From the NCBI GenBank assembly GCA_025359005.1, contig JANYHP010000108.1, forward strand, positions 1-6,311: a stretch of DNA of 6,311 nucleotides, given 5' to 3'. Position 1 is the stretch's first letter. Each line of letters starts with the position of its first letter. This document shows positions 1-6,311 of the stretch, piece by piece. Made by a program: the position numbers and the translations under genes. This DNA is from Hyphomicrobiaceae bacterium (GTDB taxonomy: Bacteria; Pseudomonadota; Alphaproteobacteria; Rhizobiales; Hyphomicrobiaceae). The notes under the pieces are model-generated. The model was not told the origin of the DNA. It saw nothing but the letters and a program-made list of their open reading frames with translations, and did no database searches.

Positions 1-364
1 ACTGTTGAACCTGCGGCCAGCGCAGTTCAGCGCTCTGACGCTGATCGACGCCAACCCAGGGTGCAAACAATCGGAAGCAGCGCAGGCGCTCGGCATCGTG
101 CAGCCGAACTTCGTGGCGCTGATGGATGAACTGGAATCGCGCGATCTCGCCCGTCGAGCGCCGGCCAAAACCGACCGCCGGTCCTACGCGCTCGAGCTGA
201 CACCACGGGGCCGCGCGCTGCTGACGCGCGCCCTCACGGTCGTTGCCCAGCATGAAGTGCGGGTAACCAGCGGCCTCAGCGCCGCGGAAGCCAAGCAATT
301 GTTCGACCTGCTCGCCCGCGTCGAACGCGAGAACAGCCCGGGGAATGTTGCCGGCGTGAAATAA
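1..364 (+). CDS. MarR-family transcriptional regulator, C-terminal part (5' end outside window)
   Basis: This is the C-terminal 120 residues or so of a winged helix-turn-helix regulator; the frame is open to the left edge (a CTG leucine codon at 2-4 precedes the TTG at 5), so the TTG is not taken as the start. The visible part runs from the first wHTH helix (RPAQFSALTLIDANPGCKQ) through the recognition helix (ALGIVQPNFVALMDELESR) to the wing, which carries the hallmark KTDRRSYALELTPRG, followed by C-terminal dimerisation helices (LLTRALTVVAQHE; AAEAKQLFDLLARVE). MarR proteins are usually 140-165 residues, so roughly 25-45 N-terminal residues are missing. Family members bind palindromic operators as dimers and often respond to phenolic or other small ligands. 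The ligand and target cannot be read here, because the ligand pocket is partly lost and the upstream neighbour is not visible. It converges with parE, so no shared control is implied. The family call is firm; the function is unknown. Confidence 0.88.
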   Translation, partial: LLNLRPAQFSALTLIDANPGCKQSEAAQALGIVQPNFVALMDELESRDLARRAPAKTDRRSYALELTPRGRALLTRALTVVAQHEVRVTSGLSAAEAKQLFDLLARVERENSPGNVAGVK

Positions 365-380
365 GCGGCAAGGCCGCCGC
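365..380. terminator. Small GC hairpin between convergent genes, possible weak terminator
   Basis: Directly after the MarR stop codon, GCGGC (365-369) and GCCGC (376-380) form a 5-bp stem around a 6-base loop, in the 22-bp gap before the parE stop. A symmetric hairpin between convergent genes could slow transcription from both sides. No T-tract follows on either strand and the stem is short, so in this GC-rich context it may be chance. Confidence 0.25.
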
Positions 381-386
381 CCACCC

Positions 387-2393
387 TCAAACGTCCAGGT
401 CCTTCACGAACGCCGCGCGCTCCTGGATGAAGCGGAAACGGGCTTCCGGCTTCGACCCCATCAGCGCGTTGACGGCGTCGGTGGTTTCGTCCTTCAGGTT
501 GCCGGCGACCTCGACGCGCAGCAGCACGCGATTGCGCGCATCCATCGTCGTCGACTTCAACTCCGACGCATTCATTTCGCCCAACCCTTTGAACCGCCCG
601 ATCTCCACCTTGGCATTGGCCGGGAAGGTGGCGCGCAGTTCGTCGCGATGCTTGTCGTCGCGGGCATACAGCGTCTTGGCGCCGTGCTTGAGCGAATACA
701 GCGGCGGCACGGCGAGATGCAGATGGCCATTTTCGATTAGCTCCGGCATCTCCTGATAGAAGAACGTGATCAGCAATGACGCGATATGCGCGCCGTCGAT
801 ATCGGCGTCGGTCATCAGGATCACACGCTCATAGCGCAGATCATCATCGCGATATTTGCTTCCCGTGCCGACACCGAGCGCCAGCAGCAGGTTCGACAGC
901 GCTTCGTTCTGCGCCAGCTTCGCCGACGTGGCGTTGGCGACGTTGAGGATCTTGCCCCGCAGGGGATAGATGGCCTGCCGCTCTCGGTCGCGCGCGCTCT
1001 TCGCCGAGCCACCGGCCGAATCACCTTCCACAATGAAGATTTCTGTGCCCGACGCGGTCTGGATCGTGCAGTCGGCGAGCTTCCCAGGCAGCCGCAGCTT
1101 ACGCGTCGCCGACTGCCGCCCCACTTCCTTCTCACGCCGGCGCTTCAGGCGTTCTTCGGCCTGCTCGATGGTCCATTCGAGCAGCTTCTGCGCCTGCTGC
1201 GGCGCATCCGTCAGCCAATGATCGAAGGCATCCTTGATGGTCGCCTCGACGATACGCGCGGCTTCCTGCGTGGCGAGCTTTTCCTTAGTCTGGCCCTGGA
1301 ACTCCGGCTCGCGGATGAACACCGACAGCATGGACGCGGCCGTGCCCATCACGTCCTCGGCCGTTATCTGCATGGCTTTCTTGTTGCCGACGCGCTCGCC
1401 GAACTCGCGCAACGATTTCGACAGCCCGCTGCGCAACCCGTTCTCGTGCGTACCGCCTTCGATCGTCGGAATGGTGTTGCAATAGGAATTGGAGAAGCCG
1501 TCCTCGTCCGACACCCACGCAATCGCCCATTCGAGCGAGCCGTGCCCACCCTCACGCTTCACGTTGCCGGCGAACACATCCTTGGTGACAAGCGTCTGCC
1601 CCTCGATTGTCGAGAGCAGATAGTCCTTCAGGCCGCCCGGAAAATGGAACACGGCCTCGGCCGGCGTCTCGTCCTTGATGATGGCGGCATCACAGAACCA
1701 ACGGATTTCCACCCCACCGAACAGATAGGCCTTCGACCGCGCCATCCGCATCAGTCGGCCAGGCTTAAAGGCGCAGCCCTTGCCGAAGATCTTCTCGTCC
1801 GGCTTGAAGCGGATCTTGGTGCCGCGCCGGTTCATCGTGGAGCCGAGCTTTTCCAGCTTGGTCTGCGGCACGCCGCGGCTGAACACCATGCGGTAGAGCT
1901 GCTGGCCGCGCGCGACTTCCACCTCGCACAATTCCGACAGTGCGTTGACCACCGACACGCCGACGCCGTGCAGGCCGCCGGATGTCTGATAGGCCTTGCC
2001 GTCGAATTTGCCGCCCGAGTGCAGCGTCGTCATGATGACTTCGAGCGCCGACTGATTCTTGAACTTGGGATGCGCGTCGACGGGGATGCCGCGACCGTTG
2101 TCGGTGATGGCGAGAAAGCCCTCAGCATCGAGACGCACTTCGATCCAGGTGGCGTGCCCCGCGACCGCCTCGTCCATGGAGTTGTCGATCACCTCGGCGA
2201 AGAGGTGGTGCATGGCCTTCTCGTCGGTGCCGCCGATGTACATCCCCGGACGCCGGCGGACGGGCTCCAGGCCCTCCAGAACCTCGATATCCGCGGCGGT
2301 ATAGCTCTCCTCGGCCGATTTGCCCCGGGGCTTTTGGCCTTTGCCCTGAAATTCGTCGTCGAGCTTGGCGAGCAGGTCGCGGGAAGATGCCAT
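387..2393 (-). CDS. parE: DNA topoisomerase IV subunit B (ParE)
   Basis: ParE is the ATPase subunit of topoisomerase IV; with ParC it decatenates daughter chromosomes and relaxes supercoils in the cytoplasm. The product is 668 residues, a normal ParE length. The GHKL ATPase comes first: AEVIDNSMDEA with the catalytic-base Glu67 and Mg-binding Asn71, ITDNGRGIPV with Asp98, and the ATP-lid glycines GGLHGVG at 139-145. The transducer domain carries the QTK loop at 368-370. The Toprim domain has EGDSAGGSAK from 456 (Glu456), PLRGK at 477-481 and the metal-binding DADIDG at 529-534; IGRFKGLGEM (598-607) and a short C-terminal tail ending KDLDV follow. ParE rather than GyrB is chosen from LFGGVEIRW near 224 and the alphaproteobacterial stretch TGSKYRDDDLRYERVILMTDADIDG, where GyrB differs. 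The frame stays open 69 codons further upstream, but the ATG at 2393 is preferred: GGAAAG lies 5 bases before it, the extra segment has no family similarity, and it runs into the neighbouring terminator. It is probably monocistronic. Confidence 0.97.
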   Translation of the reverse strand: MASSRDLLAKLDDEFQGKGQKPRGKSAEESYTAADIEVLEGLEPVRRRPGMYIGGTDEKAMHHLFAEVIDNSMDEAVAGHATWIEVRLDAEGFLAITDNGRGIPVDAHPKFKNQSALEVIMTTLHSGGKFDGKAYQTSGGLHGVGVSVVNALSELCEVEVARGQQLYRMVFSRGVPQTKLEKLGSTMNRRGTKIRFKPDEKIFGKGCAFKPGRLMRMARSKAYLFGGVEIRWFCDAAIIKDETPAEAVFHFPGGLKDYLLSTIEGQTLVTKDVFAGNVKREGGHGSLEWAIAWVSDEDGFSNSYCNTIPTIEGGTHENGLRSGLSKSLREFGERVGNKKAMQITAEDVMGTAASMLSVFIREPEFQGQTKEKLATQEAARIVEATIKDAFDHWLTDAPQQAQKLLEWTIEQAEERLKRRREKEVGRQSATRKLRLPGKLADCTIQTASGTEIFIVEGDSAGGSAKSARDRERQAIYPLRGKILNVANATSAKLAQNEALSNLLLALGVGTGSKYRDDDLRYERVILMTDADIDGAHIASLLITFFYQEMPELIENGHLHLAVPPLYSLKHGAKTLYARDDKHRDELRATFPANAKVEIGRFKGLGEMNASELKSTTMDARNRVLLRVEVAGNLKDETTDAVNALMGSKPEARFRFIQERAAFVKDLDV

Positions 2394-2421
2394 TTGGTCT
2401 TTCCGTTCAAGGCGTTGAACG
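2394..2421 (-). promoter_or_regulatory. parE ribosome binding site with an abutting leader hairpin
   Basis: On the - strand the Shine-Dalgarno sequence GGAAAG (2404 to 2399) sits 5 bases before the parE ATG and fixes the start. Immediately upstream is a perfect 7-bp inverted repeat, CGTTCAA-CGCC-TTGAACG (2421 to 2404), with a 4-base loop. The closing base pair of the stem uses the first G of the Shine-Dalgarno sequence. It could be an RNA hairpin that tunes ribosome access, a DNA operator, or chance; the sequence shows the palindrome but not its role. Confidence 0.5.
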
Positions 2422-2470
2422 CTGATTGGGGTGCGGGCGGGCGGGAATCGGCCGGGCCTCGCCAACCGCC

Positions 2471-2499
2471 TAGCTCGCACCGGGACCACCGTTTGGCAA
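2471..2499 (-). promoter_or_regulatory. parE: Weak sigma70-like promoter candidate for parE
   Basis: Reading the - strand, TTGCCA (2499 to 2494) and GAGCTA (2476 to 2471) are spaced 17 bases apart, about 80 bases upstream of the parE ATG. The -35 hexamer is fair and the -10 is poor. This is the best match in the spacer between parE and the upstream terminator, but GC-rich DNA offers many such weak matches. Confidence 0.25.
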
Positions 2500-2565
2500 G
2501 GTTCACAAGGCCACAGTGGGGCGGAGCATGTGGACGGACGTGTGGCGTGCTGGTCCACTCCACAC

Positions 2566-2610
2566 AAAAAACACCCTCCCGCCGCCGCGACAAGCGACAA
2601 CGAGAGGGTG
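2566..2610 (-). terminator. Intrinsic terminator of the outer-membrane barrel gene
   Basis: On the - strand, CACCCTC (2610 to 2604) pairs perfectly with GAGGGTG (2578 to 2572), and the second arm runs straight into six T residues (2571 to 2566). The loop between them is about 25 bases, GC-rich and able to fold internally; one mismatch beyond the 7-bp stem the pairing resumes with CG/CG. It lies about 60 bases past the barrel gene's stop codon, the expected place. It separates that gene from parE downstream and speaks against read-through as an operon. Confidence 0.8.
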
Positions 2611-2668
2611 CTGCGACAGTGCAGAGGCGGGAGCGTGCGGACCTATCGATGGTGGCTGGAATGCCCGC

Positions 2669-3472
2669 TCAATACTTGTAGTTCAGGCCGAGGCGGCCGA
2701 TGTCCGACCGCAAGCCGACCGAATGCGAGAACGGATTGACCGGAAACTGGTTGCCGCCCACCGCCAGATTTGTGCTGGTCGCCGTCGCGTTGCCGAGATC
2801 GACATGCAGGTACTCGCCCTTCAGCGACCAACCGCTGTCAAACGCATATTCGCCGCCGGCGCCCACCGTCCAACCGGCGCGAACCGCCGAGATCGACCCC
2901 GTTTCCCGTGCGTTGGCAAACGTATCGGTGAACAGGAAGTTGGCCTTGACGTCACCGACCGCCAGACCGGCCGTTTGATAGAGCAGGAATTGCGGCGTCA
3001 CCAGAATGCCGAGGCGCCCGCGCGCCGTGAACAGCCAGTTCGCCGCCGTTTCGGCACTGGTGGTGAAGCCCAGGGGCGCACAGCACGGATAGCTCGCGCC
3101 GGCGCTCGACGAGCCCCTGGCGTGCAACCGGTTGATGTCCGTTTCGATCCCCAACACCAGCGGGCCGCTCTGCCTGTTGTAGCCCGCCGTCAAACCGCCG
3201 ACGAACCCGGACGACGACGGCCGTTGTGCTCCGGCGCGCCCGATGAGGATAGGGTCCACGGTGTCGAAATAGCCACCCGGATCAAAGACCGTCGATGCTT
3301 TTGTGGGCTGCTTGCTTCCGGCGCCGCCAGCCGTCAGGCCGAGATAGAAGCCGGTCCAGTTTCGGTTCGGCGCCTCGGCCGTGACGCCACCGGCGGTCGC
3401 AGCAAGATCGGCTGCCGAGGCAGACACAGTGCCAGCAACGAGCAGCGAGGCACAAAGTGCGATTCGTTTCAT
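2669..3472 (-). CDS. Outer-membrane beta-barrel protein, Omp25/Omp31-like family
   Basis: This 267-residue protein is predicted to sit in the outer membrane as a small barrel, probably of about eight strands. It opens with a Sec signal peptide (MKRIALCASLLVAGTVSASA, cleavage likely after residue 20 at ASA-ADL). The mature N terminus has the family hallmark NWTGFYLGLTAGG (38-50). Barrel strands follow: GFVGGLTAGYNRQSGPLVLG with IETDI (89-113), ARGRLGILVTPQFLLYQTAG with LAVGDVK (150-176), and AGWTVGAGGEYAFDSGWSLK with GEYLHVDLG (199-227). The chain ends LGLNYKY, with the alternating pattern and terminal aromatic residue recognised by the BAM complex. The start is supported by GGAG seven bases before the ATG. 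An odd trait is an adjacent cysteine pair, Cys130-Cys131, in a probable loop. Relatives in Rhizobiales are abundant structural envelope proteins, but the precise role of this copy is unknown. It has its own terminator and diverges from putA. I recognised no convincing promoter for it in the divergent spacer. Confidence 0.9.
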   Translation of the reverse strand: MKRIALCASLLVAGTVSASAADLAATAGGVTAEAPNRNWTGFYLGLTAGGAGSKQPTKASTVFDPGGYFDTVDPILIGRAGAQRPSSSGFVGGLTAGYNRQSGPLVLGIETDINRLHARGSSSAGASYPCCAPLGFTTSAETAANWLFTARGRLGILVTPQFLLYQTAGLAVGDVKANFLFTDTFANARETGSISAVRAGWTVGAGGEYAFDSGWSLKGEYLHVDLGNATATSTNLAVGGNQFPVNPFSHSVGLRSDIGRLGLNYKY

Positions 3473-3563
3473 AGGTCCACTCCCGAGCAGGTCTCATGCG
3501 TTAATGGACGCTTAGCTAGTGTGATTCGCCGCAAACTCCGTAGCCGGATGGCCACAGGGTGAC

Positions 3564-3611
3564 AGCGATCGCTCTGTTGACGGCCCGATTGCTGGATCGG
3601 GATTATTCCCG
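3564..3611. repeat. Cluster of inverted repeats over the putA promoter, possible operators
   Basis: Three inverted repeats sit within 48 bases. AGCGATCGCT (3564-3573) is a perfect 10-bp palindrome ending 3 bases before the -35 hexamer. CCCGAT-N6-ATCGGG (3584-3601) lies in the spacer and reaches the first base of the -10. CGGGA-TTAT-TCCCG (3598-3611) covers the -10 and overlaps the previous repeat by four bases. The position suits a repressor or activator site. The spacer holds nothing else recognisable apart from the two flanking genes' ribosome binding sites. Function is inferred from position only. Confidence 0.4.
3577..3606 (+). promoter_or_regulatory. putA: Sigma70-like promoter candidate for putA
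   Basis: TTGACG (3577-3582) and GATTAT (3601-3606) are 18 bases apart, close to the TTGACA/TATAAT consensus. Transcription would start near 3613 and give a leader of about 110 bases before the putA ATG. It is the best promoter match in the 250-bp divergent spacer and is embedded in inverted repeats, which fits a regulated gene. It has not been tested against the rest of the genome. Confidence 0.5.
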
Positions 3612-3722
3612 CGCAGACACTCCGACCGACGCAATATTTGCTAGAGATTTTCCGGTGATTCGCGCCAATTGATGAGCGCAGCGCCCCGCACGCAGCCATC
3701 AGGACAGGTTGGAGAAACATCC

Positions 3723-6311
3723 ATGGCCTCACAACCCCTAAACAAGACGTCGTTTGCGTCAAAGCCGCTCCCCACCCGCGATGAGCTCGCCAGCTATCAC
3801 CTGATGGACGAGCGACGCCTCGTCGGCGGGCTCATCGAGCGGGCCGTCTACACGGCCGACGAGCGAACCAGGATCGCCCAGCTTGCGGCCACGTTCGTGG
3901 ATGCGGCGCGGAGCAACCAGGGCAAGCACGGCGGCATCGACGCGTTCATGCTGGAATACGGCCTGTCCAGCGAGGAGGGCGTGATCCTGATGTGCCTCGC
4001 GGAAGCGCTGCTGCGCATTCCCGACAAGGCGACGCAGGCGCAATTGATCGCGGAAAAAATAGGCGAGGGCCAGTGGTCCAAGCATCTCGGCGCATCCGAC
4101 AGCATGTTCGTCAACGCCTCGACGTTCGGGCTGATGCTGACCGGCAGCGTGGTGAAGCTCGGCGCCAACAAGCGGCAGGGGCCGACGTCGCTCTTGAAGC
4201 GGCTGGTGCAGCGCTCGGGCGAGCCGGTCATCCGCCAGGCGTTGCGGCAGGCCATGCGCATTCTCGGCGACAATTTCGTGCTGGGGCGGACCATCAAAGA
4301 GGCAATCCAGCGGGCGCGCGCTTATGAGGCGCAGGGCTATCGCGTGTCTTACGACATGCTCGGCGAGGGGGCGAAAACGCAGCGCGACGCCGAACGCTAT
4401 TTTGAGCGCTACCTGATGGCGATCGAGACCATCGGCAAGGCGGCGGGGCCGCTCAAATCGACGGCGCCCGACGCCCTCATGGACCGCCCCGGCCTTTCGG
4501 TGAAACTGTCGGCGATCGACGCCCGCTTCGAGCCGGGCAAAGTGCAACGCCTCAACGCCGACCTTGTTCCAAAAATCGTGACCCTGGCGAAAGCGGCGCG
4601 CGCGCACGGGCTGTCGCTGACCATCGATGCCGAAGAGCAGGACCGCCTGGACCTGACCTTGGAGATGTTCGGGCAGACCTATCTCGATCCGGCGCTGGCT
4701 GGCTGGCAAGGCCTCGGGCTCGCCGTGCAAGCCTACGGCCGGCGCGCGTTTCCCGCGCTGCGCTGGCTCCGACGGCTGGCCACGGATGGCGGCCGGCGCA
4801 TTCCGGTGCGGCTCGTCAAGGGCGCCTACTGGGACAGCGAAATCAAATGGGCGCAGGAACTGGGCCTTGCGGACTATCCCGTGTTCACGCGCAAGACCCA
4901 CACCGACGTCTCCTATCTGGCGGCCATGCGGTTCCTGCTCTCGGACGCGCAAGCCTTCTTTCCCCAGTTCGCCACCCACAACGCCCATTCGGTGGCGAGC
5001 GCGTTCGTCGCCGCGGGCGGGGCAGCCTACGAATTCCAGCGCCTGCACGGCATGGGCGAAGCGCTCTACGAAGAAGTCGTCGGTCCAGAAAAATTGCACC
5101 GCGCATGCCGCATCTATGCGCCCGTCGGCGGACACGAGGAACTGCTGGCCTATCTGGTCCGTCGCCTGCTGGAGAACGGCGCCAACACGTCGTTCGTCAA
5201 TCGGCTGGCGGACGCAAAAGCGTCGGTCGCCGATATCATTCGCGATCCGGTGGAGGTGGTGGAACAGGAGCGCGATACCGCGATGGCGGGCACAACCCCA
5301 GCCCTGCCCAGCCCGCCTGAACTGTTCGGCGCACGACGCACCAACAGCCAGGGTTTTGCACTCGCCGAGCCTGCGGTTAGGGCCGAAATGCTATCAAAAA
5401 TTTCCGACGCACTCGGCACGACACAAGCCGTGGGGCCGATCGTGGATGGCAAGACTGATCTGACAAATCGCGCCGAGTTGGTGCGCTGCCCGCACGACCG
5501 GCGCCAGCATGTCGGCACCTGCGTGCCCGCCAGTGCCGAGCTGATCGAGCGCGCCGTCGCGTCGGCTGCGGCAGCGCAGCATGCTTGGAACCGCGTCGGC
5601 GGCGCCGAACGCGCACAGGTGCTGCAGCGCGCCGCGGACCTCTTCGAGCAGAACCGTGCGCGACTGATGGCGATCATCGTGCGCGAGGCCGGCAAGACAC
5701 TGGAAACAGCCCTCGGCGACGTCCGCGAGGCGGTCGACTTCCTGCGCTATTATGCTGGCGAGACGCAGCGGCTGTTCACCAAGCCAACCGTGCTGCCTGG
5801 GCCGACAGGAGAACGCAATGTGTTGGAACTCGTCGGCCGCGGCGCGTTCGTGGCCATCTCGCCATGGAACTTTCCGCTGGCGATCTTCACCGGGCAGATC
5901 GCGGCAGCCTTGGCCGCCGGCAATTCGGTACTCGCCAAGCCCGCCGCGCAGACGCCCATGACGGGCTATCTGGCGACCCAATTGCTGCATCAGGCCGGCG
6001 TGCCGGTGGAGGTTCTGCAGTTCCTGCCGGGCGACGGCGGCGTCGGCGCGGCCCTTGTCCGCGACAAGCGCACGGCGGGCATCGCCTTCACCGGCTCAAA
6101 CGCAACCGCGTGGGCGATCCAGAAATCACTCTGCGACCGGCGCGGCGCGATTCTGCCGTTCATCGCAGAAACCGGCGGCATCAATGCGATGATCGCCGAC
6201 AGCACCGCGCTACCCGAGCAGGTGGTACGCGACGTGGTGCGCTCGGCCTTCGACAGTGCGGGGCAGCGCTGCTCGGCGGCGCGCGTGTTGTTCGTGCAGT
6301 CAGACGTCGCC
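3723..6311 (+). CDS. putA: Bifunctional proline dehydrogenase / P5C dehydrogenase PutA (3' end outside window)
   Basis: PutA oxidises proline to glutamate in two steps: an FAD-dependent proline dehydrogenase passes electrons to the membrane quinone pool, and an NAD-dependent aldehyde dehydrogenase oxidises the channelled intermediate. The first 863 codons are present with no stop. After an N-terminal helical arm (AEALLRIPD at 93-101) the PRODH barrel shows YDMLGEGA (210-217), LSVKLSA (258-264), IDAEEQDRL with Asp302, VRLVKGAYWD (362-371), EFQRLHGMGE from 437, and YAPVGGHEELLAYLVRRLLE with Tyr465 and the substrate-binding pair Arg480-Arg481. A linker with LPSPPELFGARRTNSQG (528-544) leads to the ALDH domain: SPWNFPLAIF with Asn716, AGNSVLAKP (732-740), FTGSN (789-793), ETGGINAMI with the base Glu816, and SAGQRCSA with nucleophile Cys850. 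The N-terminal ribbon-helix-helix of E. coli PutA is absent, so this copy should not repress its own gene. The ATG at 3723 has GGAG eight bases upstream; an in-frame ATG at 3672 has none. About 140 or more residues are missing at the C terminus. Confidence 0.97.
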   Translation, partial: MASQPLNKTSFASKPLPTRDELASYHLMDERRLVGGLIERAVYTADERTRIAQLAATFVDAARSNQGKHGGIDAFMLEYGLSSEEGVILMCLAEALLRIPDKATQAQLIAEKIGEGQWSKHLGASDSMFVNASTFGLMLTGSVVKLGANKRQGPTSLLKRLVQRSGEPVIRQALRQAMRILGDNFVLGRTIKEAIQRARAYEAQGYRVSYDMLGEGAKTQRDAERYFERYLMAIETIGKAAGPLKSTAPDALMDRPGLSVKLSAIDARFEPGKVQRLNADLVPKIVTLAKAARAHGLSLTIDAEEQDRLDLTLEMFGQTYLDPALAGWQGLGLAVQAYGRRAFPALRWLRRLATDGGRRIPVRLVKGAYWDSEIKWAQELGLADYPVFTRKTHTDVSYLAAMRFLLSDAQAFFPQFATHNAHSVASAFVAAGGAAYEFQRLHGMGEALYEEVVGPEKLHRACRIYAPVGGHEELLAYLVRRLLENGANTSFVNRLADAKASVADIIRDPVEVVEQERDTAMAGTTPALPSPPELFGARRTNSQGFALAEPAVRAEMLSKISDALGTTQAVGPIVDGKTDLTNRAELVRCPHDRRQHVGTCVPASAELIERAVASAAAAQHAWNRVGGAERAQVLQRAADLFEQNRARLMAIIVREAGKTLETALGDVREAVDFLRYYAGETQRLFTKPTVLPGPTGERNVLELVGRGAFVAISPWNFPLAIFTGQIAAALAAGNSVLAKPAAQTPMTGYLATQLLHQAGVPVEVLQFLPGDGGVGAALVRDKRTAGIAFTGSNATAWAIQKSLCDRRGAILPFIAETGGINAMIADSTALPEQVVRDVVRSAFDSAGQRCSAARVLFVQSDVA

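Noticed and set aside
2394..2600. A 69-residue N-terminal extension of ParE starting at 2600
   Set aside because: The extension has no ParE similarity, covers the barrel gene's terminator and the parE leader, and the ATG at 2393 has its own Shine-Dalgarno sequence.
786..2681. A 631-codon open frame on the + strand opposite parE
   Set aside because: It is antisense to the strongly supported parE frame, its translation is rich in Arg, His and Leu with no recognisable domain, and GC-rich codon use commonly leaves such shadow frames open.
2552..3483. The 10-mer GGTCCACTCC at 2552-2561 and again at 3474-3483, flanking the barrel gene
   Set aside because: The second copy is simply the barrel gene's ribosome-binding region; one 10-base match without extension, target duplication or transposase is best read as chance.
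3473..3560. A promoter for the barrel gene on the - strand, with TAGCTA (3518 to 3513) as -10
   Set aside because: No acceptable -35 hexamer lies 16-18 bases upstream of it, so it is not reported as a feature.
2516..3562. A 348-codon open frame on the + strand opposite the barrel gene
   Set aside because: The opposite strand encodes a complete signal peptide, barrel strands and terminal aromatic residue, with a ribosome binding site and terminator; the + frame has Arg-rich translation and no domain.
3672..3722. An upstream in-frame ATG for putA, adding 17 residues
   Set aside because: No Shine-Dalgarno sequence precedes it, whereas GGAG lies at a normal distance from the ATG at 3723; the extra residues carry no recognisable domain.
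3759..5135. A 458-codon open frame on the - strand opposite putA
   Set aside because: It is antisense to PutA motifs that are continuous throughout; its composition is typical of the complement of a GC-rich gene.

Overview
The window reads as ordinary chromosomal DNA from a GC-rich alphaproteobacterium, most likely a member of the Rhizobiales/Hyphomicrobiales. By eye it is about 60-65% G+C. The grounds are the rhizobial-style ParE protein (its stretch between the Toprim motifs and its C-terminal end), an outer-membrane barrel of the Omp25/Omp31 type, and a PutA without a DNA-binding domain, closest in recalled sequence to the Bradyrhizobium enzyme. The assignment rests on remembered family sequences, not on a database search.

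Layout from left to right. (1) 1-364, + strand: the C-terminal part of a MarR-family regulator, cut by the left edge. (2) 387-2393, - strand: complete parE, the ATPase/Toprim subunit of topoisomerase IV, convergent with the MarR gene across a 22-bp gap that holds a small GC hairpin. (3) 2394-2668: a 275-bp spacer with the parE leader, including a 7-bp hairpin that touches the Shine-Dalgarno sequence, and a clear intrinsic terminator serving the next gene. (4) 2669-3472, - strand: a complete outer-membrane beta-barrel protein with a signal peptide. (5) 3473-3722: a 250-bp divergent spacer with a good sigma70-like promoter candidate facing putA, overlapped by inverted repeats that may be operators. 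(6) 3723-6311, + strand: the first 863 codons of putA, the bifunctional proline dehydrogenase / P5C dehydrogenase, cut by the right edge.

The genes do not form a pathway. parE and the barrel gene point the same way but are separated by a terminator; the barrel gene and putA diverge; the MarR gene and parE converge. Each is probably its own transcription unit. I found no mobile element, CRISPR array, tRNA or rRNA, and no sign of an undescribed multi-gene system. The points most worth a second look are small: the palindromes packed around the putA promoter (PutA here cannot repress itself), the hairpin at the parE ribosome binding site, and a cysteine pair in the barrel protein.
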